Source of the DNA: a virus
DNA: 37,915 nt
Virus record (IMG/VR): IMGVR_UViG_3300018083_000069
Span: 1 to 37,915 of that record
Direction: 5' to 3' (one strand)
Positions 6,231-14,311 of this stretch are shown here, piece after piece (positions within the stretch are counted from its first letter, which is position 1; every line of letters begins with the position of its first letter). The notes under the pieces are model-generated. The model ran no database searches. It saw only the letters and a list, made by a program, of their open reading frames with translations, and was not told the origin of the DNA. The position numbers and the translations under genes were made by a program.

Positions 6231-7199
6231 ATGAAACTACTAACCAGAGAAGACATTCCCGAGAACGCTATCACTATCAGTCCTACACAGGTAGCTCTCT
6301 TCCAGAGGTGTAACTATAAGTGGAGTCTCGTACGCCGAGAGAATCTGTCTGAGTTCCGTGTTCAGACACAGAAGATGTCTCTCGGTGAGATGTGGCACAA
6401 GCTGGCCGAGAACTACTATAAGAAGTTCATCGGTCGGCCGGTTCAGATTCTAACGAGTCAAGAACTGGTCGAACTGATGGAAACTACACAAGCCGAGAAC
6501 GGATGGACTGACTACGAGAGTCAGTTGCTGTTCTTCAACGCCTACACTATCATGATCACTTACATGAAATGGGCCGAGCGTGGTGAGAAACTAATCCCTG
6601 TAGGAGCCGAAATTGAAACGTTCGCCGATACCACGCTTCGCAGTTCAAAAGCTACAGGACGCCGACCGATCTATCTCCACGGCATTGTTGATCTACTCGC
6701 AGAGCGGAGGGCTGCTTTGGGAATCGTCGATCACAAGACGCACACAAGGCGCCCGTGGACTACAGATTCGATCGTCTTTGACATCCAGACGAATTTCTAT
6801 CCGCTCCTCTTTTCACTTCAAGGCGTGGAAGTCGAATGGATGATGATCAACACGGTCGACATGTGGTTGCCGAAGAACAACGTTCACGAGGCACTACAGC
6901 GTGAAGAGCGTTTCCAGAGGCATCAACTCAAAGTTACTAAGACAACTCTCGACGCTTACCAAGAAGAACTGTTCGGTCTCATCGACCAGATGTGGCGGTA
7001 CGAGAACTTCAAGTTCGGTCGTCGACTCGACAAGTTCTGTAGTGGCTGCGGTTTCAGTGAAATCTGCATGACCTACCTACAGGGCAGTTCCATAGATGAA
7101 CTTGCTAGCACTAAGTTCCAGACTACGACAATGGAGGTACAAGACTTTGACATTGATCAGTTCGACCTCGACTCGGAAGTCTACCCGGAGCTACCATAA
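6231..7199 (+). CDS. Cas4/RecB-like PD-(D/E)XK exonuclease
   Basis: ATG at 6231 behind AAGGGAGCT. The nuclease core shows H (SLGEMWHKLAENYY), Asp in LHGIVD (about residue 150) and D-x-K in GIVDHKT (about 167-170). Cysteines C27 (QRCNYKW) and C270, C273, C279 (CSGCGFSEIC) form the 1+3 arrangement that binds a 4Fe-4S cluster in AddB and Cas4 nucleases. At 322 aa it matches phage stand-alone RecB-type enzymes. Next to a Sak4-like ATPase and an SSB it likely resects DNA ends for recombination-dependent replication. Confidence 0.85.
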   Translation: MKLLTREDIPENAITISPTQVALFQRCNYKWSLVRRENLSEFRVQTQKMSLGEMWHKLAENYYKKFIGRPVQILTSQELVELMETTQAENGWTDYESQLLFFNAYTIMITYMKWAERGEKLIPVGAEIETFADTTLRSSKATGRRPIYLHGIVDLLAERRAALGIVDHKTHTRRPWTTDSIVFDIQTNFYPLLFSLQGVEVEWMMINTVDMWLPKNNVHEALQREERFQRHQLKVTKTTLDAYQEELFGLIDQMWRYENFKFGRRLDKFCSGCGFSEICMTYLQGSSIDELASTKFQTTTMEVQDFDIDQFDLDSEVYPELP

Positions 7200-7942
7200 T
7201 GCCTGTAGCTGACGCAATAAGGACTGGAGATGAAGCCTATCTCGAACGATGGAAACTCTTCCTCTACGGATGGCCAGGTTCGGGAAAAACTATTCTCGCT
7301 GCTAAGGCTCCACGACCCCTCATTATCGAGTTCGATGACGGCGGACAAGTTGTCTTACGGAATCTCCCGAGTGAACTCCGCTCGGCGGTCAAGTGGTACT
7401 CGACGCAAGACTGGGAAAAAGCAGTTCGTTTCCTACGTGATCTATGTCGAGATAAGAAGTTCCTAGCGGAAATCGACACCATCGTCGTCGATACCATCTC
7501 TTCTCTACAAAGCATCGAACGTGAGCGACAGATCCGTGGTGTAGACGTTCTTGTAGAAGAGAAGAACCCGTTCCACGAAGCTATCTATTCTGCCAACAAC
7601 TTCCGAATCGTCAAATTCATCGAAGCTCTTCTGAGCACAGGTAAGAACCTCATCCTCACGTGCCACATGACGGAGGATACAATCACAGTTCAGGGACTAC
7701 AGAAGAAACTAATTCGACCAGGTCTTAGCCCCGCCCTAACCAGAGAAGTGATGGCGATGATGGATTGCTGTTTCTTCCTGGAACTAACCGGAGCTACACG
7801 AACCCTTCGGGTTCAATCCGGTACCGACTTGCTAACGAAGTCACGATTCCCGATCGGGAAGAACCCGATCATACGAGACCCAGACTGGCAAACGCTAGAC
7901 GGTTTCATTAGCCAACTACAACAAACAAAGGAACACGCATGA
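7199..7942 (+). CDS. Sak4-like RecA-fold ATPase / annealing protein
   Basis: ATG at 7199 shares a base with the previous stop. Walker A is GWPGSGKT (residues 24-31), and a Walker B-like strand IDTIVVDTISS lies near residues 93-103. At 247 aa this matches the compact RecA-core proteins known as Sak4 or phage AAA_24 ATPases, which with their partner SSB promote strand annealing. The 4-base overlap with the SSB gene and the upstream nuclease supports a recombination module. A plain RecA paralogue without annealing activity cannot be ruled out. Confidence 0.8.
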   Translation: MPVADAIRTGDEAYLERWKLFLYGWPGSGKTILAAKAPRPLIIEFDDGGQVVLRNLPSELRSAVKWYSTQDWEKAVRFLRDLCRDKKFLAEIDTIVVDTISSLQSIERERQIRGVDVLVEEKNPFHEAIYSANNFRIVKFIEALLSTGKNLILTCHMTEDTITVQGLQKKLIRPGLSPALTREVMAMMDCCFFLELTGATRTLRVQSGTDLLTKSRFPIGKNPIIRDPDWQTLDGFISQLQQTKEHA

Positions 7943-8565
7943 CGGACCAGACTACCACTCCGTTCACGGACGATGACGAAGAGGCGCCGTTGGATTCCGG
8001 TTTCGTCTTCGCTTCGACAGAAGACGACACACCTGAATTCGACTTCGACAAGATGTTCGGTGAAGACGCCGACTTGTCGATGGTGTACCCTCCCGATGGT
8101 TGGTACAACGCACAGGTGAAGGGTGTCCTACACCAAGAGAAGACAAACACCGATGGTCCGAATACCGGCAAAGTCAGCCGTGGTTGGAACATCAGTGTGC
8201 AGATCGACCAGCCTTCCGGTCCGCTGGCAAGTTACAACGGGACGTTCTTCGGAAAGTACATCTGGCTCGGTTTCAAGCCGAACTGGACTCCGAACGGACT
8301 CAGGGAACTGTGTAGTTTCCTTTCGGCGACGACTGGAGAAGACTGGGAAGGTCGGAATGTGAACTTCAAGGAGTTCCGACCAGAAGTTCGAGACGTTCGT
8401 GGGCGACGCAACGTGGCGATGAGTTACTTCGATGACATGCCGGTGTCGGTTCGACTCCAAACGGTCGAGGAAGTTGACAAGCGTGACGGCGAGTCAAAGC
8501 CCCGAACCAAGATCATGGGTTGGCGTTCCGTTTCGGATTACGAAATGGACGAAGAGCCCTACTGA
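7939..8565 (+). CDS. Phage ssDNA-binding protein (DUF669-like)
   Basis: ATG at 7939 overlaps the Sak4 stop. The 208-aa protein has an acidic N-terminus, an OB-type beta core (YPPDGWYNAQVKGVLHQEKT through GRNVNFKEFRPEVRDVRG) and an acidic C-terminal tip (SDYEMDEEPY) like SSB tails that recruit partners. Genes of this type are standard neighbours of Sak4-like ATPases. Codon use is biased toward C/G endings, as expected for an abundant protein. It likely coats ssDNA during replication and annealing. Confidence 0.75.
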   Translation: MTDQTTTPFTDDDEEAPLDSGFVFASTEDDTPEFDFDKMFGEDADLSMVYPPDGWYNAQVKGVLHQEKTNTDGPNTGKVSRGWNISVQIDQPSGPLASYNGTFFGKYIWLGFKPNWTPNGLRELCSFLSATTGEDWEGRNVNFKEFRPEVRDVRGRRNVAMSYFDDMPVSVRLQTVEEVDKRDGESKPRTKIMGWRSVSDYEMDEEPY

Positions 8566-8567
8566 GA

Positions 8568-8585
8568 ACCCCGCCCTTCCGGGGT
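8568..8585 (+). terminator. Hairpin directly after the SSB gene
   Basis: ACCCCG (8568-8573) and CGGGGT (8580-8585) form a 6-bp stem with a 6-base loop, three bases after the stop codon, followed by AATTCC rather than a T-run. It may protect the mRNA 3' end or act as a weak terminator together with the stronger structure at 8593-8675. Confidence 0.4.
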
Positions 8586-8592
8586 AATTCCA

Positions 8593-8675
8593 CAGCCACG
8601 GGAATCCTGACTAGCCGTACTCTCTAATCCTGAGGGTACGGCTTTTCGGGTAGAGAGACAGAGTTCCCGTGGCTG
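8593..8675 (+). terminator. Nested terminator inside a 12-bp outer stem
   Basis: The inner hairpin AGCCGTAC (8613-8620) / GTACGGCT (8636-8643) is followed by TTT and fits an intrinsic terminator. It is enclosed by a perfect outer inverted repeat CAGCCACGGGAA (8593-8604) / TTCCCGTGGCTG (8664-8675). The right outer arm ends just before the GAGGGAGGG ribosome site of the primase gene. The arrangement suggests attenuation between the abundant SSB and the less needed replication enzymes. Confidence 0.6.
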
Positions 8676-8699
8676 GGAAAAGAAAGAATCGAGGGAGGG

Positions 8700-10457
8700 A
8701 TGCTCAATGAGTTCTTCGACTACGTCTTCGGTGGCGACCAAGAGGGTTACTTTGCGCTTTCACTCTTCAAAGGTGGAAAGCCAGCAAAGGAATGGTTCAT
8801 CAAAGTACCCGATGGAATCTCTCGGGTCTCGGAAAACAAAGTTCAACAACTAGGAGCGCAGGGTGATGTCTATTTCACTCCTGCGCTCTTTCACGTCCAA
8901 AGACGCCGGATGGAATTTTGTCTAGGTAGCTGGGTTAGCTGGGCCGATGTGGACGACCTGCCAACGGACGTGCCACGAGACGGCCCTAGCTGCCCGCCTG
9001 CCGGCCTCCTGGTCGCCTCGGGCTCCGTCGGTAGGGTCCACCAGTACCGACGATCTGAGGCGTGGCTTGGGCGTGAGGCACTTTTAGAGACGAACCGTTT
9101 CTTTGGAAACGCAGTTCCTGGTGCAGATAAGTCCGGACATGATCCTACACAATTACTCCGGATCCCCGGTACTTTCAACCACAAACACACTCCACCGAAA
9201 CCAGTCTCTCTCCTAGAGAACCACGGTACAGTCTTCGATCTGACAGAGTTCAGGCTTCCTCAGATGAACCTTCTCACGCCGAAACTCGGCATGGAAGAGG
9301 TTTCGATCCAACGGTGGGAAGAGTTAACGGAGTACACGAAGAAGCTCTACAACTCCAAGCCATCCGAAGGAACCCGTTCCGACAAGCTGTTCGAGCTAGC
9401 GTGTAGGTTACTCGAAGAAGAGTTCGCACTAGAAGAAGCACGACACATCGTCGATGAAGCTGCCAAGAAATGGGGCAAATTCGACAACCGTTCCGACAGG
9501 AACGAACAACTAGATACTATCCTACACCGGGCTCAAGAGAAGACGACCCCGCCCATCAGAATCGTTACCGACGAACCACCGCCAGTTGCTGACGACGACA
9601 TCAATTGGAATGAGGCTGTAGGTTTCAAGACTCTGATCACAAAGAGTCCACGAATCGAATGGATCATCCCAGGAGTTCTCGGCAACAAAGGTTTGATGTA
9701 TCTCGTTGGACCTACAGGGATCGGCAAGACAACCCTGGCGTTCAACCTCGGAATCACGATCGCATTAAGCAAGAAGTCGTGGTTAGGGTTCGAGATTGAA
9801 CAGCGAGAGCGAGCAGAGAAAATCTACGTAGCCAGCCATGAAATGAACAGCGCTGAGCTTACAGAGTTCCTCTTACCAATGTCGAACAACATGACGACTG
9901 ATGAGCTTGAGCACCTAGAAGAATACTTCCAGACTCGTGCAACCGGACAGGCTGTAGCTCTTGACGATGAACGAAACCAGAAGGCATACGAGAAACGACT
10001 TCGAGACGGTGGCTTCTCCGGCTTTATCTTGGACACTCTTGGGGCTTCGACTAAGACAAGCCTACAGGATGAGACTGGTGCAAGAAAGATTGCCGACTGG
10101 ATTGACAGACTCCGACAACAACTCGGAATATGGTGCATCGTAATTGCACACCCGAGGAAGGTACCTGCCGGAGTCAAGAACTACAGGTTCACCATAGACG
10201 ACGCTTACGGCAGCCGTGTCTTCGGTGATCGTGCCAATACCGTGTTTATCATGCAGCGTTCCAAAAGCGGTGTAGAATTCGATGGTGTGAAGACTAGGTT
10301 CCTCAGTGGAACCAGCACGCTGTTCCTGAACAGGAACACAGACCATTGGTTTGAAAAGACTTCTGCTAGAGAACCAGAGGCTGCGAAGCCTGCACTACAA
10401 ATGACCGGCGAACTAAACGAGGAAGATCTAAAGGGCAGCGATGACATTGACCTATGA
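8700..10457 (+). CDS. DNA primase-helicase (AEP primase plus RecA-type helicase)
   Basis: ATG at 8700 behind GAGGGAGGG; 585 aa. The N-terminal AEP-type primase shows WADVDD (D83, D85), SGSVGRVH (H114) and LRIPGTFNHK (about 153-162). A PriCT-like helical linker (residues 228-260) follows. The C-terminal helicase has Walker A GPTGIGKT (337-344), a Walker B-like strand near 440 (GFILDTLGAS) and VIAHPRK. It unwinds and primes at the fork with the downstream DNA polymerase, whose gene overlaps by 17 bases. The catalytic stretch (8931-9060) is far richer in G+C than its flanks. Confidence 0.85.
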   Translation: MLNEFFDYVFGGDQEGYFALSLFKGGKPAKEWFIKVPDGISRVSENKVQQLGAQGDVYFTPALFHVQRRRMEFCLGSWVSWADVDDLPTDVPRDGPSCPPAGLLVASGSVGRVHQYRRSEAWLGREALLETNRFFGNAVPGADKSGHDPTQLLRIPGTFNHKHTPPKPVSLLENHGTVFDLTEFRLPQMNLLTPKLGMEEVSIQRWEELTEYTKKLYNSKPSEGTRSDKLFELACRLLEEEFALEEARHIVDEAAKKWGKFDNRSDRNEQLDTILHRAQEKTTPPIRIVTDEPPPVADDDINWNEAVGFKTLITKSPRIEWIIPGVLGNKGLMYLVGPTGIGKTTLAFNLGITIALSKKSWLGFEIEQRERAEKIYVASHEMNSAELTEFLLPMSNNMTTDELEHLEEYFQTRATGQAVALDDERNQKAYEKRLRDGGFSGFILDTLGASTKTSLQDETGARKIADWIDRLRQQLGIWCIVIAHPRKVPAGVKNYRFTIDDAYGSRVFGDRANTVFIMQRSKSGVEFDGVKTRFLSGTSTLFLNRNTDHWFEKTSAREPEAAKPALQMTGELNEEDLKGSDDIDL

Positions 10458-12207
10458 GTTAGACCCAGCGAGCAAGTTCAAAGAGCAACTGCGGCGCACC
10501 GGCATCTTTGTTCTCGACGTTGAAACGTACAAGACAGATACGTTCGACGGCAAAGAACTCATGGGTGTAGCTGTAGGTATCCCGACTGGCCTAGATTTAG
10601 ACACGTTCTACTTCACGCCACAAGAATTCGTCGACGTCATTCCGCTATTGCGGGGCAAGGAGATGATCGGCTTCTCGTTGATGTTCGATCTAGAGATTCT
10701 AGAGCAGAACGGATACGTTCATGACGGGTTCATCTGGGATGTTCTTGTTATGCACCACATTCTCAACGAGAATGAGTACAACTACAGCCTGGACTTCCTG
10801 AGTCTCCGGTATTTGAAGGAAACCAAGGGAATTCGATGGGGCGAAAGCATCGTCGACATCGGCAAGATCGAGAAGATATACGGCTGGAATGAGATTCCGT
10901 TCCAGTTCATGAGTGAGTACGCTCAGCAGGACATTCGGCTGACGTATAAACTCTTCCTTAGAGACAGAGGCAAGCTCGAAGAACAAGGGTTGGCCAAGCT
11001 TTACAAGACATCGGCTCGGTACATTCGGGCACTACAGCACATCGTTCAAGAAGGTTTGTTAGTAGACTGGGACCTTCTCGACGTTATGCAGGCTGTAGGT
11101 CAAGAAGAAATGCGACAAATTGAGAAGATCGTAGGCTTCGAGCCGAGCAAGCGCAAGCAACTAGACGAACTACTCTATACAGAGATGAAACTGCCGTGTC
11201 TATCCTACACTCAGAAAGGACAACGTGGACAAGACAAGGAAGCGCTCAATCGTCTTATTGATCAGTTCCCTCAGCATGGGGATCTGTTCCGCAACATTCT
11301 ACGCTGGCGCAATCTGGCAAAAGCGGACTCAACATGGTACGAAGGATTCAAGCGACGTCGAACTGCTACCGATCGAATCCATCCAGGTCTTAAACAACAC
11401 GGCACGGTTACGGGCAGACTGTCTTGCGCTGAGCCGAACCTGCAACAGATTCCTAGAGACGGAGCGAGAGTCAAACGTCTCTTCGTGGACCCTCCGGGAT
11501 CAGTGCTTGTAGAGTTTGATTACAATGCTGTAGAACTACGACTCGGATCATTCTATGCTATGAGGCTAGGCCATGATCCTATCATGTACGAACTCTTCGC
11601 AGAAGGACTAGATCCACATGCAGCAACAGCAACCGTCATCGGAGCCTACGATCAACTCGATGATAGATATACTGCTCGACAAGTTGGTAAGACTGGGAAC
11701 TTCGCGTGGATTTACGGAGTTGGAGCTGACACTTTTAAGGCACAGCTATATCGAATGTTCGGATTCAGTTGCACACTCGATCAAGCGGAGTCTTGGAAGG
11801 AGGCTTTTCACGGACAGTACCCAGGATTTCGTCGAGCTAACTTAGCGTACGCCAACTACCACAAGCGGTACGGACACGTGGAAATGTGGAACCGTCGCCG
11901 GGCACGAATCCAACCAGAAGTTCCTGGTGTACAAGCTAAGCACCATATTGCTTTCAACCGTGTAGTTCAAGGCGGTTGCGGGCAAATACTCATGCAGAGC
12001 ACCATCATGCTGAGTGAAGCGATAAAGCGTGGTGAGATACAAGCTCGGATCTGCAATTCAGTACATGATAGCCTCTGGTTCTACATCGCACCGCATGTGC
12101 TAGAGGAAACTACAGCACAGATCATCGACATTATGGAAGCCCCGCCCACCAAGCGTTTCGGGATACCGTTCTCAGTAGAGGCAAAACAGTTGAACAAGGA
12201 GGGCTAG
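10441..12207 (+). CDS. polA: Family A DNA polymerase with 3'-5' exonuclease
   Basis: 588 aa starting at ATG 10441. The proofreading domain has D26/E28 (FVLDVET), a second Asp in FSLMFDLEIL and YAQQDIRL. The polymerase domain has motif A FDYNAVELRL (about 357-366), motif B RQVGKTGNFAWIYG with the conserved Lys, Phe and Tyr, and motif C VHDS (about 541-544), where the usual Glu after HD is Ser. Length and lack of a 5'-nuclease domain fit phage replicative Pol A enzymes. It is translationally coupled to the primase-helicase. Confidence 0.93.
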   Translation: MTLTYELDPASKFKEQLRRTGIFVLDVETYKTDTFDGKELMGVAVGIPTGLDLDTFYFTPQEFVDVIPLLRGKEMIGFSLMFDLEILEQNGYVHDGFIWDVLVMHHILNENEYNYSLDFLSLRYLKETKGIRWGESIVDIGKIEKIYGWNEIPFQFMSEYAQQDIRLTYKLFLRDRGKLEEQGLAKLYKTSARYIRALQHIVQEGLLVDWDLLDVMQAVGQEEMRQIEKIVGFEPSKRKQLDELLYTEMKLPCLSYTQKGQRGQDKEALNRLIDQFPQHGDLFRNILRWRNLAKADSTWYEGFKRRRTATDRIHPGLKQHGTVTGRLSCAEPNLQQIPRDGARVKRLFVDPPGSVLVEFDYNAVELRLGSFYAMRLGHDPIMYELFAEGLDPHAATATVIGAYDQLDDRYTARQVGKTGNFAWIYGVGADTFKAQLYRMFGFSCTLDQAESWKEAFHGQYPGFRRANLAYANYHKRYGHVEMWNRRRARIQPEVPGVQAKHHIAFNRVVQGGCGQILMQSTIMLSEAIKRGEIQARICNSVHDSLWFYIAPHVLEETTAQIIDIMEAPPTKRFGIPFSVEAKQLNKEG

Positions 12208-12554
12208 TGGCAGCAACAGCAAGAGGACTTAGTAAGCTCGTAGCAGCAGCTACAACGGCAGGTAACTTCGATCCGATCGACATGCTAGGAAACCCGGGGT
12301 TGGAAAGGTGTCAGGGTTTCTGGATAATGAACACGGATGCAACGAACATCGCCTACTTAAACACAGCAATAGCAGCAACAGTCCAAGGTGATGATACCAT
12401 TCCGTTGCTTCCTCGTATTCCGACCTGGGTTGCAAAGCCTGCGGTCAAGAAGGGTGCAAACCCAACTGCGGCTACTCCGTGGAGTTTCATCGGTGCTACA
12501 GCGACCTGCAACTTGATCGTGGCATCTGATGACGGATCCTGGCATCCAGCCTGA
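12207..12554 (+). CDS. Hypothetical Ala-rich protein (115 aa)
   Basis: GTG at 12207 shares a base with the polymerase stop, with AAGGAGG upstream. The sequence is rich in Ala, Thr and small residues (ARGLSKLVAAATTAGN), has a short Pro-rich middle (TIPLLPRIPTWVAKPAV) and ends WSFIGATATCNLIVASDDGS. It looks more like a beta-rich structural protein than an enzyme, which is odd among replication genes. It overlaps the WhiB gene by 26 bases. The family is not recognised. Confidence 0.55.
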   Translation: MAATARGLSKLVAAATTAGNFDPIDMLGNPGLERCQGFWIMNTDATNIAYLNTAIAATVQGDDTIPLLPRIPTWVAKPAVKKGANPTAATPWSFIGATATCNLIVASDDGSWHPA

Positions 12555-12864
12555 AAACAGATCAGTCGATCTAAGTGCGTTCGCCAACATCTTTAATCGT
12601 CCTACCTGGGAGAGAATGGGTGCGTGTGTAAGCAGACCGACTGACATCTGGTTCAGTAACAAACCTGCGGACATCTTCATCGCCACAACGGTGTGTCGGG
12701 AAGTCTGTCCTGTCCGATGGCGATGTTTATCGCAGAACATAGATGTCCCTGTAGGAGTATTCGGCGGCTTGACCGCTGACCAACGAAAACGAGTAAGGGA
12801 AGAATTCCCTGTGATAGTGCAACAAGAACTACAACGACTACTTGAGAACAAGGAATCTGGATGA
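12529..12864 (+). CDS. whiB: WhiB-family iron-sulfur transcription regulator
   Basis: ATG at 12529; 111 aa. The four cluster ligands are in WhiB order: C33 (MGACVS), C56, C60 and C66 (VCREVCPVRWRC), followed by the Gly-rich turn GVFGG (76-80) and a basic helix (TADQRKRVREEF). WhiB proteins bind a 4Fe-4S cluster and the SigA subunit of RNA polymerase, and occur only in actinobacteria and their phages, so this is the best host marker here. With no phage RNA polymerase in the window it is the obvious candidate for redirecting host transcription. Confidence 0.88.
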   Translation: MTDPGIQPENRSVDLSAFANIFNRPTWERMGACVSRPTDIWFSNKPADIFIATTVCREVCPVRWRCLSQNIDVPVGVFGGLTADQRKRVREEFPVIVQQELQRLLENKESG

Positions 12865-13298
12865 CACTCTACCTCGGGATCGACCCAGGTAAGACTACAG
12901 GCTATGCCTGGGTTAGCTGGCGAGACAGGCAAATGATCCTACACGACTTCGGCAACGTTCCCTGGCCGGACTTCATGGCATGGGTCAAAGGTTGGGACTC
13001 CAAAGCCTACGATCTAACAGGATTCTCCCCTGAGAACGTAATCGTGGTCTGTGAAGACTTCATCCTTCGTAAGTCAGCCGAATGGACTCCTACACCTGTT
13101 ACTAAGCAAATTGGGGTCTGCTACGGAAAAGCCTATGACCTGGGCTGGCATTTCACGGTGCAACAACCGATGATCAAACCTGCTGGGTATAAAATGGCTA
13201 AGTACAAGGGCACTCCTACTCATTGGACCGACGCCTATGTTCACGCAGTTTATGCAATTCATCAAGGCGTAGATCCAGAAACGAAAATCATATGGTGA
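12861..13298 (+). CDS. RuvC-like Holliday junction resolvase
   Basis: ATG at 12861 overlaps the WhiB stop by 4 bases. The RNase H-fold acidic residues are visible: D8 in LGIDPGKTTGYAW, E65 in VVCEDF, and D124 in HWTDAYVHAVY. The 145-aa length suits phage RuvC-like resolvases. It probably resolves branched replication and recombination intermediates before packaging, complementing the Sak4/nuclease module. Confidence 0.8.
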   Translation: MTLYLGIDPGKTTGYAWVSWRDRQMILHDFGNVPWPDFMAWVKGWDSKAYDLTGFSPENVIVVCEDFILRKSAEWTPTPVTKQIGVCYGKAYDLGWHFTVQQPMIKPAGYKMAKYKGTPTHWTDAYVHAVYAIHQGVDPETKIIW

Positions 13299-13306
13299 GG
13301 TAGGAT

Positions 13307-13621
13307 GTGGAACTCCGGAGCCGTTTCGTAAACGCCCAAGTAGCCGAGATGATGGCTCGGCTTGGAATGCACTCGTGGAGACTCTCGGATGATGAGCGGT
13401 TCTTCATGCACCGTTACCTTTATCTGAGTGTCCTAGAGACGTTCAGAACACTAGGCATTCCCTACACAGAACAAGATAAGGTACTACCCACTGAAAATGC
13501 AATGCCTCTCCAGGTACCGGAGTTCATGAGGATTCCGGCAATCCCCCCGCCTGGGGAGGATAATACAGAAGCACTCCAAATCCCTATCCAGGAGACAAAT
13601 GGCCACGGTCGAGACGTATGA
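13307..13621 (+). CDS. Hypothetical protein (104 aa)
   Basis: GTG at 13307 behind GTGAGGTAGG; an overlapping ATG at 13305 is in a short dead frame. The N-terminal two thirds are helical (QVAEMMARLGMHSWRLSDDE, then RYLYLSVLETF). The C-terminus is Pro-rich (RIPAIPPPGEDN) and likely flexible. It overlaps the next gene by 23 bases. No known domain is recognised. Confidence 0.6.
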   Translation: MELRSRFVNAQVAEMMARLGMHSWRLSDDERFFMHRYLYLSVLETFRTLGIPYTEQDKVLPTENAMPLQVPEFMRIPAIPPPGEDNTEALQIPIQETNGHGRDV

Positions 13622-13943
13622 GCCAACGTGGAGAAAGTGCGATGAATGTGAGATCGCCTACTTCATCGGTGCAACCCTCAATCCGAGAAATCACCAATGG
13701 CGTCCAATCCCACTGTCACTATATCCGGATGCAGAGGGAAACTTTGAGATTGACTGGCGTCAAGACCTCAAAGAAGTCTGGGACGCAGATAACAACAGTC
13801 TCGGCGTTCATCCTGTTGTGGTTTACGGAGTGGGTATTTACCGACCCCACAATCCAAGCCACTTTCTGGATGATCTTCACGGAGAAGACCGACCCAGGCA
13901 GAGGCTCCATAATTTTCGACTCCTGATGGACGAAGATGACTAA
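13599..13943 (+). CDS. Hypothetical protein with N-terminal Cys pair (114 aa)
   Basis: ATG at 13599, preceded by AGGAGACAA. A CxxC (KCDECEIAYF, near residues 14-17) opens the protein; no second pair follows, though several His (H32, H86, H92 region) could complete a metal site. The middle is beta-rich with Trp and Pro. The following gene overlaps its end by 8 bases. Function unknown. Confidence 0.6.
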   Translation: MATVETYEPTWRKCDECEIAYFIGATLNPRNHQWRPIPLSLYPDAEGNFEIDWRQDLKEVWDADNNSLGVHPVVVYGVGIYRPHNPSHFLDDLHGEDRPRQRLHNFRLLMDEDD

Positions 13944-14112
13944 CTTCTTCGGGCTCGTCGCAATGTTCGCTGTCCTAGCAATCGGCAATCGTGCAGCCCA
14001 AGGCGATGAACTAGGGGTGAATAACAAGTTCATGTCATTCATTGCCAAATTCGGTCCAGTAGCCCCTCCCGGTATGACTTTCGCCTGGCAACGTTGGTGG
14101 AGAAATGATTAG
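13936..14112 (+). CDS. Small protein with hydrophobic N-terminus (58 aa)
   Basis: ATG at 13936 lies in the end of the previous gene (GAAGATGAC), stop TAG at 14110-14112. Residues 4-16 are hydrophobic (FFGLVAMFAVLAI), and the rest is soluble with a Trp/Arg-rich end (WQRWWRND). It could be a membrane-associated peptide. Its close coupling to genes on both sides supports coding. Confidence 0.5.
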   Translation: MTNFFGLVAMFAVLAIGNRAAQGDELGVNNKFMSFIAKFGPVAPPGMTFAWQRWWRND

Positions 14113-14311
14113 AGCACGAGAGGGACAACGAGTTCGTGACCTAGAATCAGGCATGGTTGGTACTGTAGTTCGTACCTGGAACATCGAAGTCGGTGAGTGG
14201 TGGATAGAAGTAGAGTGGGATAGATCCACAATGGAAGCTCACGAAGTCGAACCCTTCGAGGAAGATGTGGAACCCAGACCTTACTACAACGAAGATGTGG
14301 ACCATCACTGA
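14105..14311 (+). CDS. Hypothetical SH3-like small protein (68 aa)
   Basis: ATG at 14105 overlaps the previous gene. GQRVRDLESGMVGTVVRTW followed by EWWIEVEWD and HEVEPF is the strand pattern of a small SH3/KOW-like beta barrel, often used for protein or nucleic-acid contact. The C-terminus is acidic with His (EDVDHH). It sits immediately before the endolysin with a one-base overlap. The fold assignment is by pattern only. Confidence 0.55.
   Translation: MIRAREGQRVRDLESGMVGTVVRTWNIEVGEWWIEVEWDRSTMEAHEVEPFEEDVEPRPYYNEDVDHH

Noticed and set aside
8128-8460. Minus-strand frame opposite the SSB gene
   Set aside because: It is antisense to a well-supported gene and has no start signal.
12357-12932. 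191-codon minus-strand frame opposite the WhiB region
   Set aside because: It is antisense to three overlapping genes with clear motifs, and its sequence is Ser/Arg/Cys-rich without domain features.
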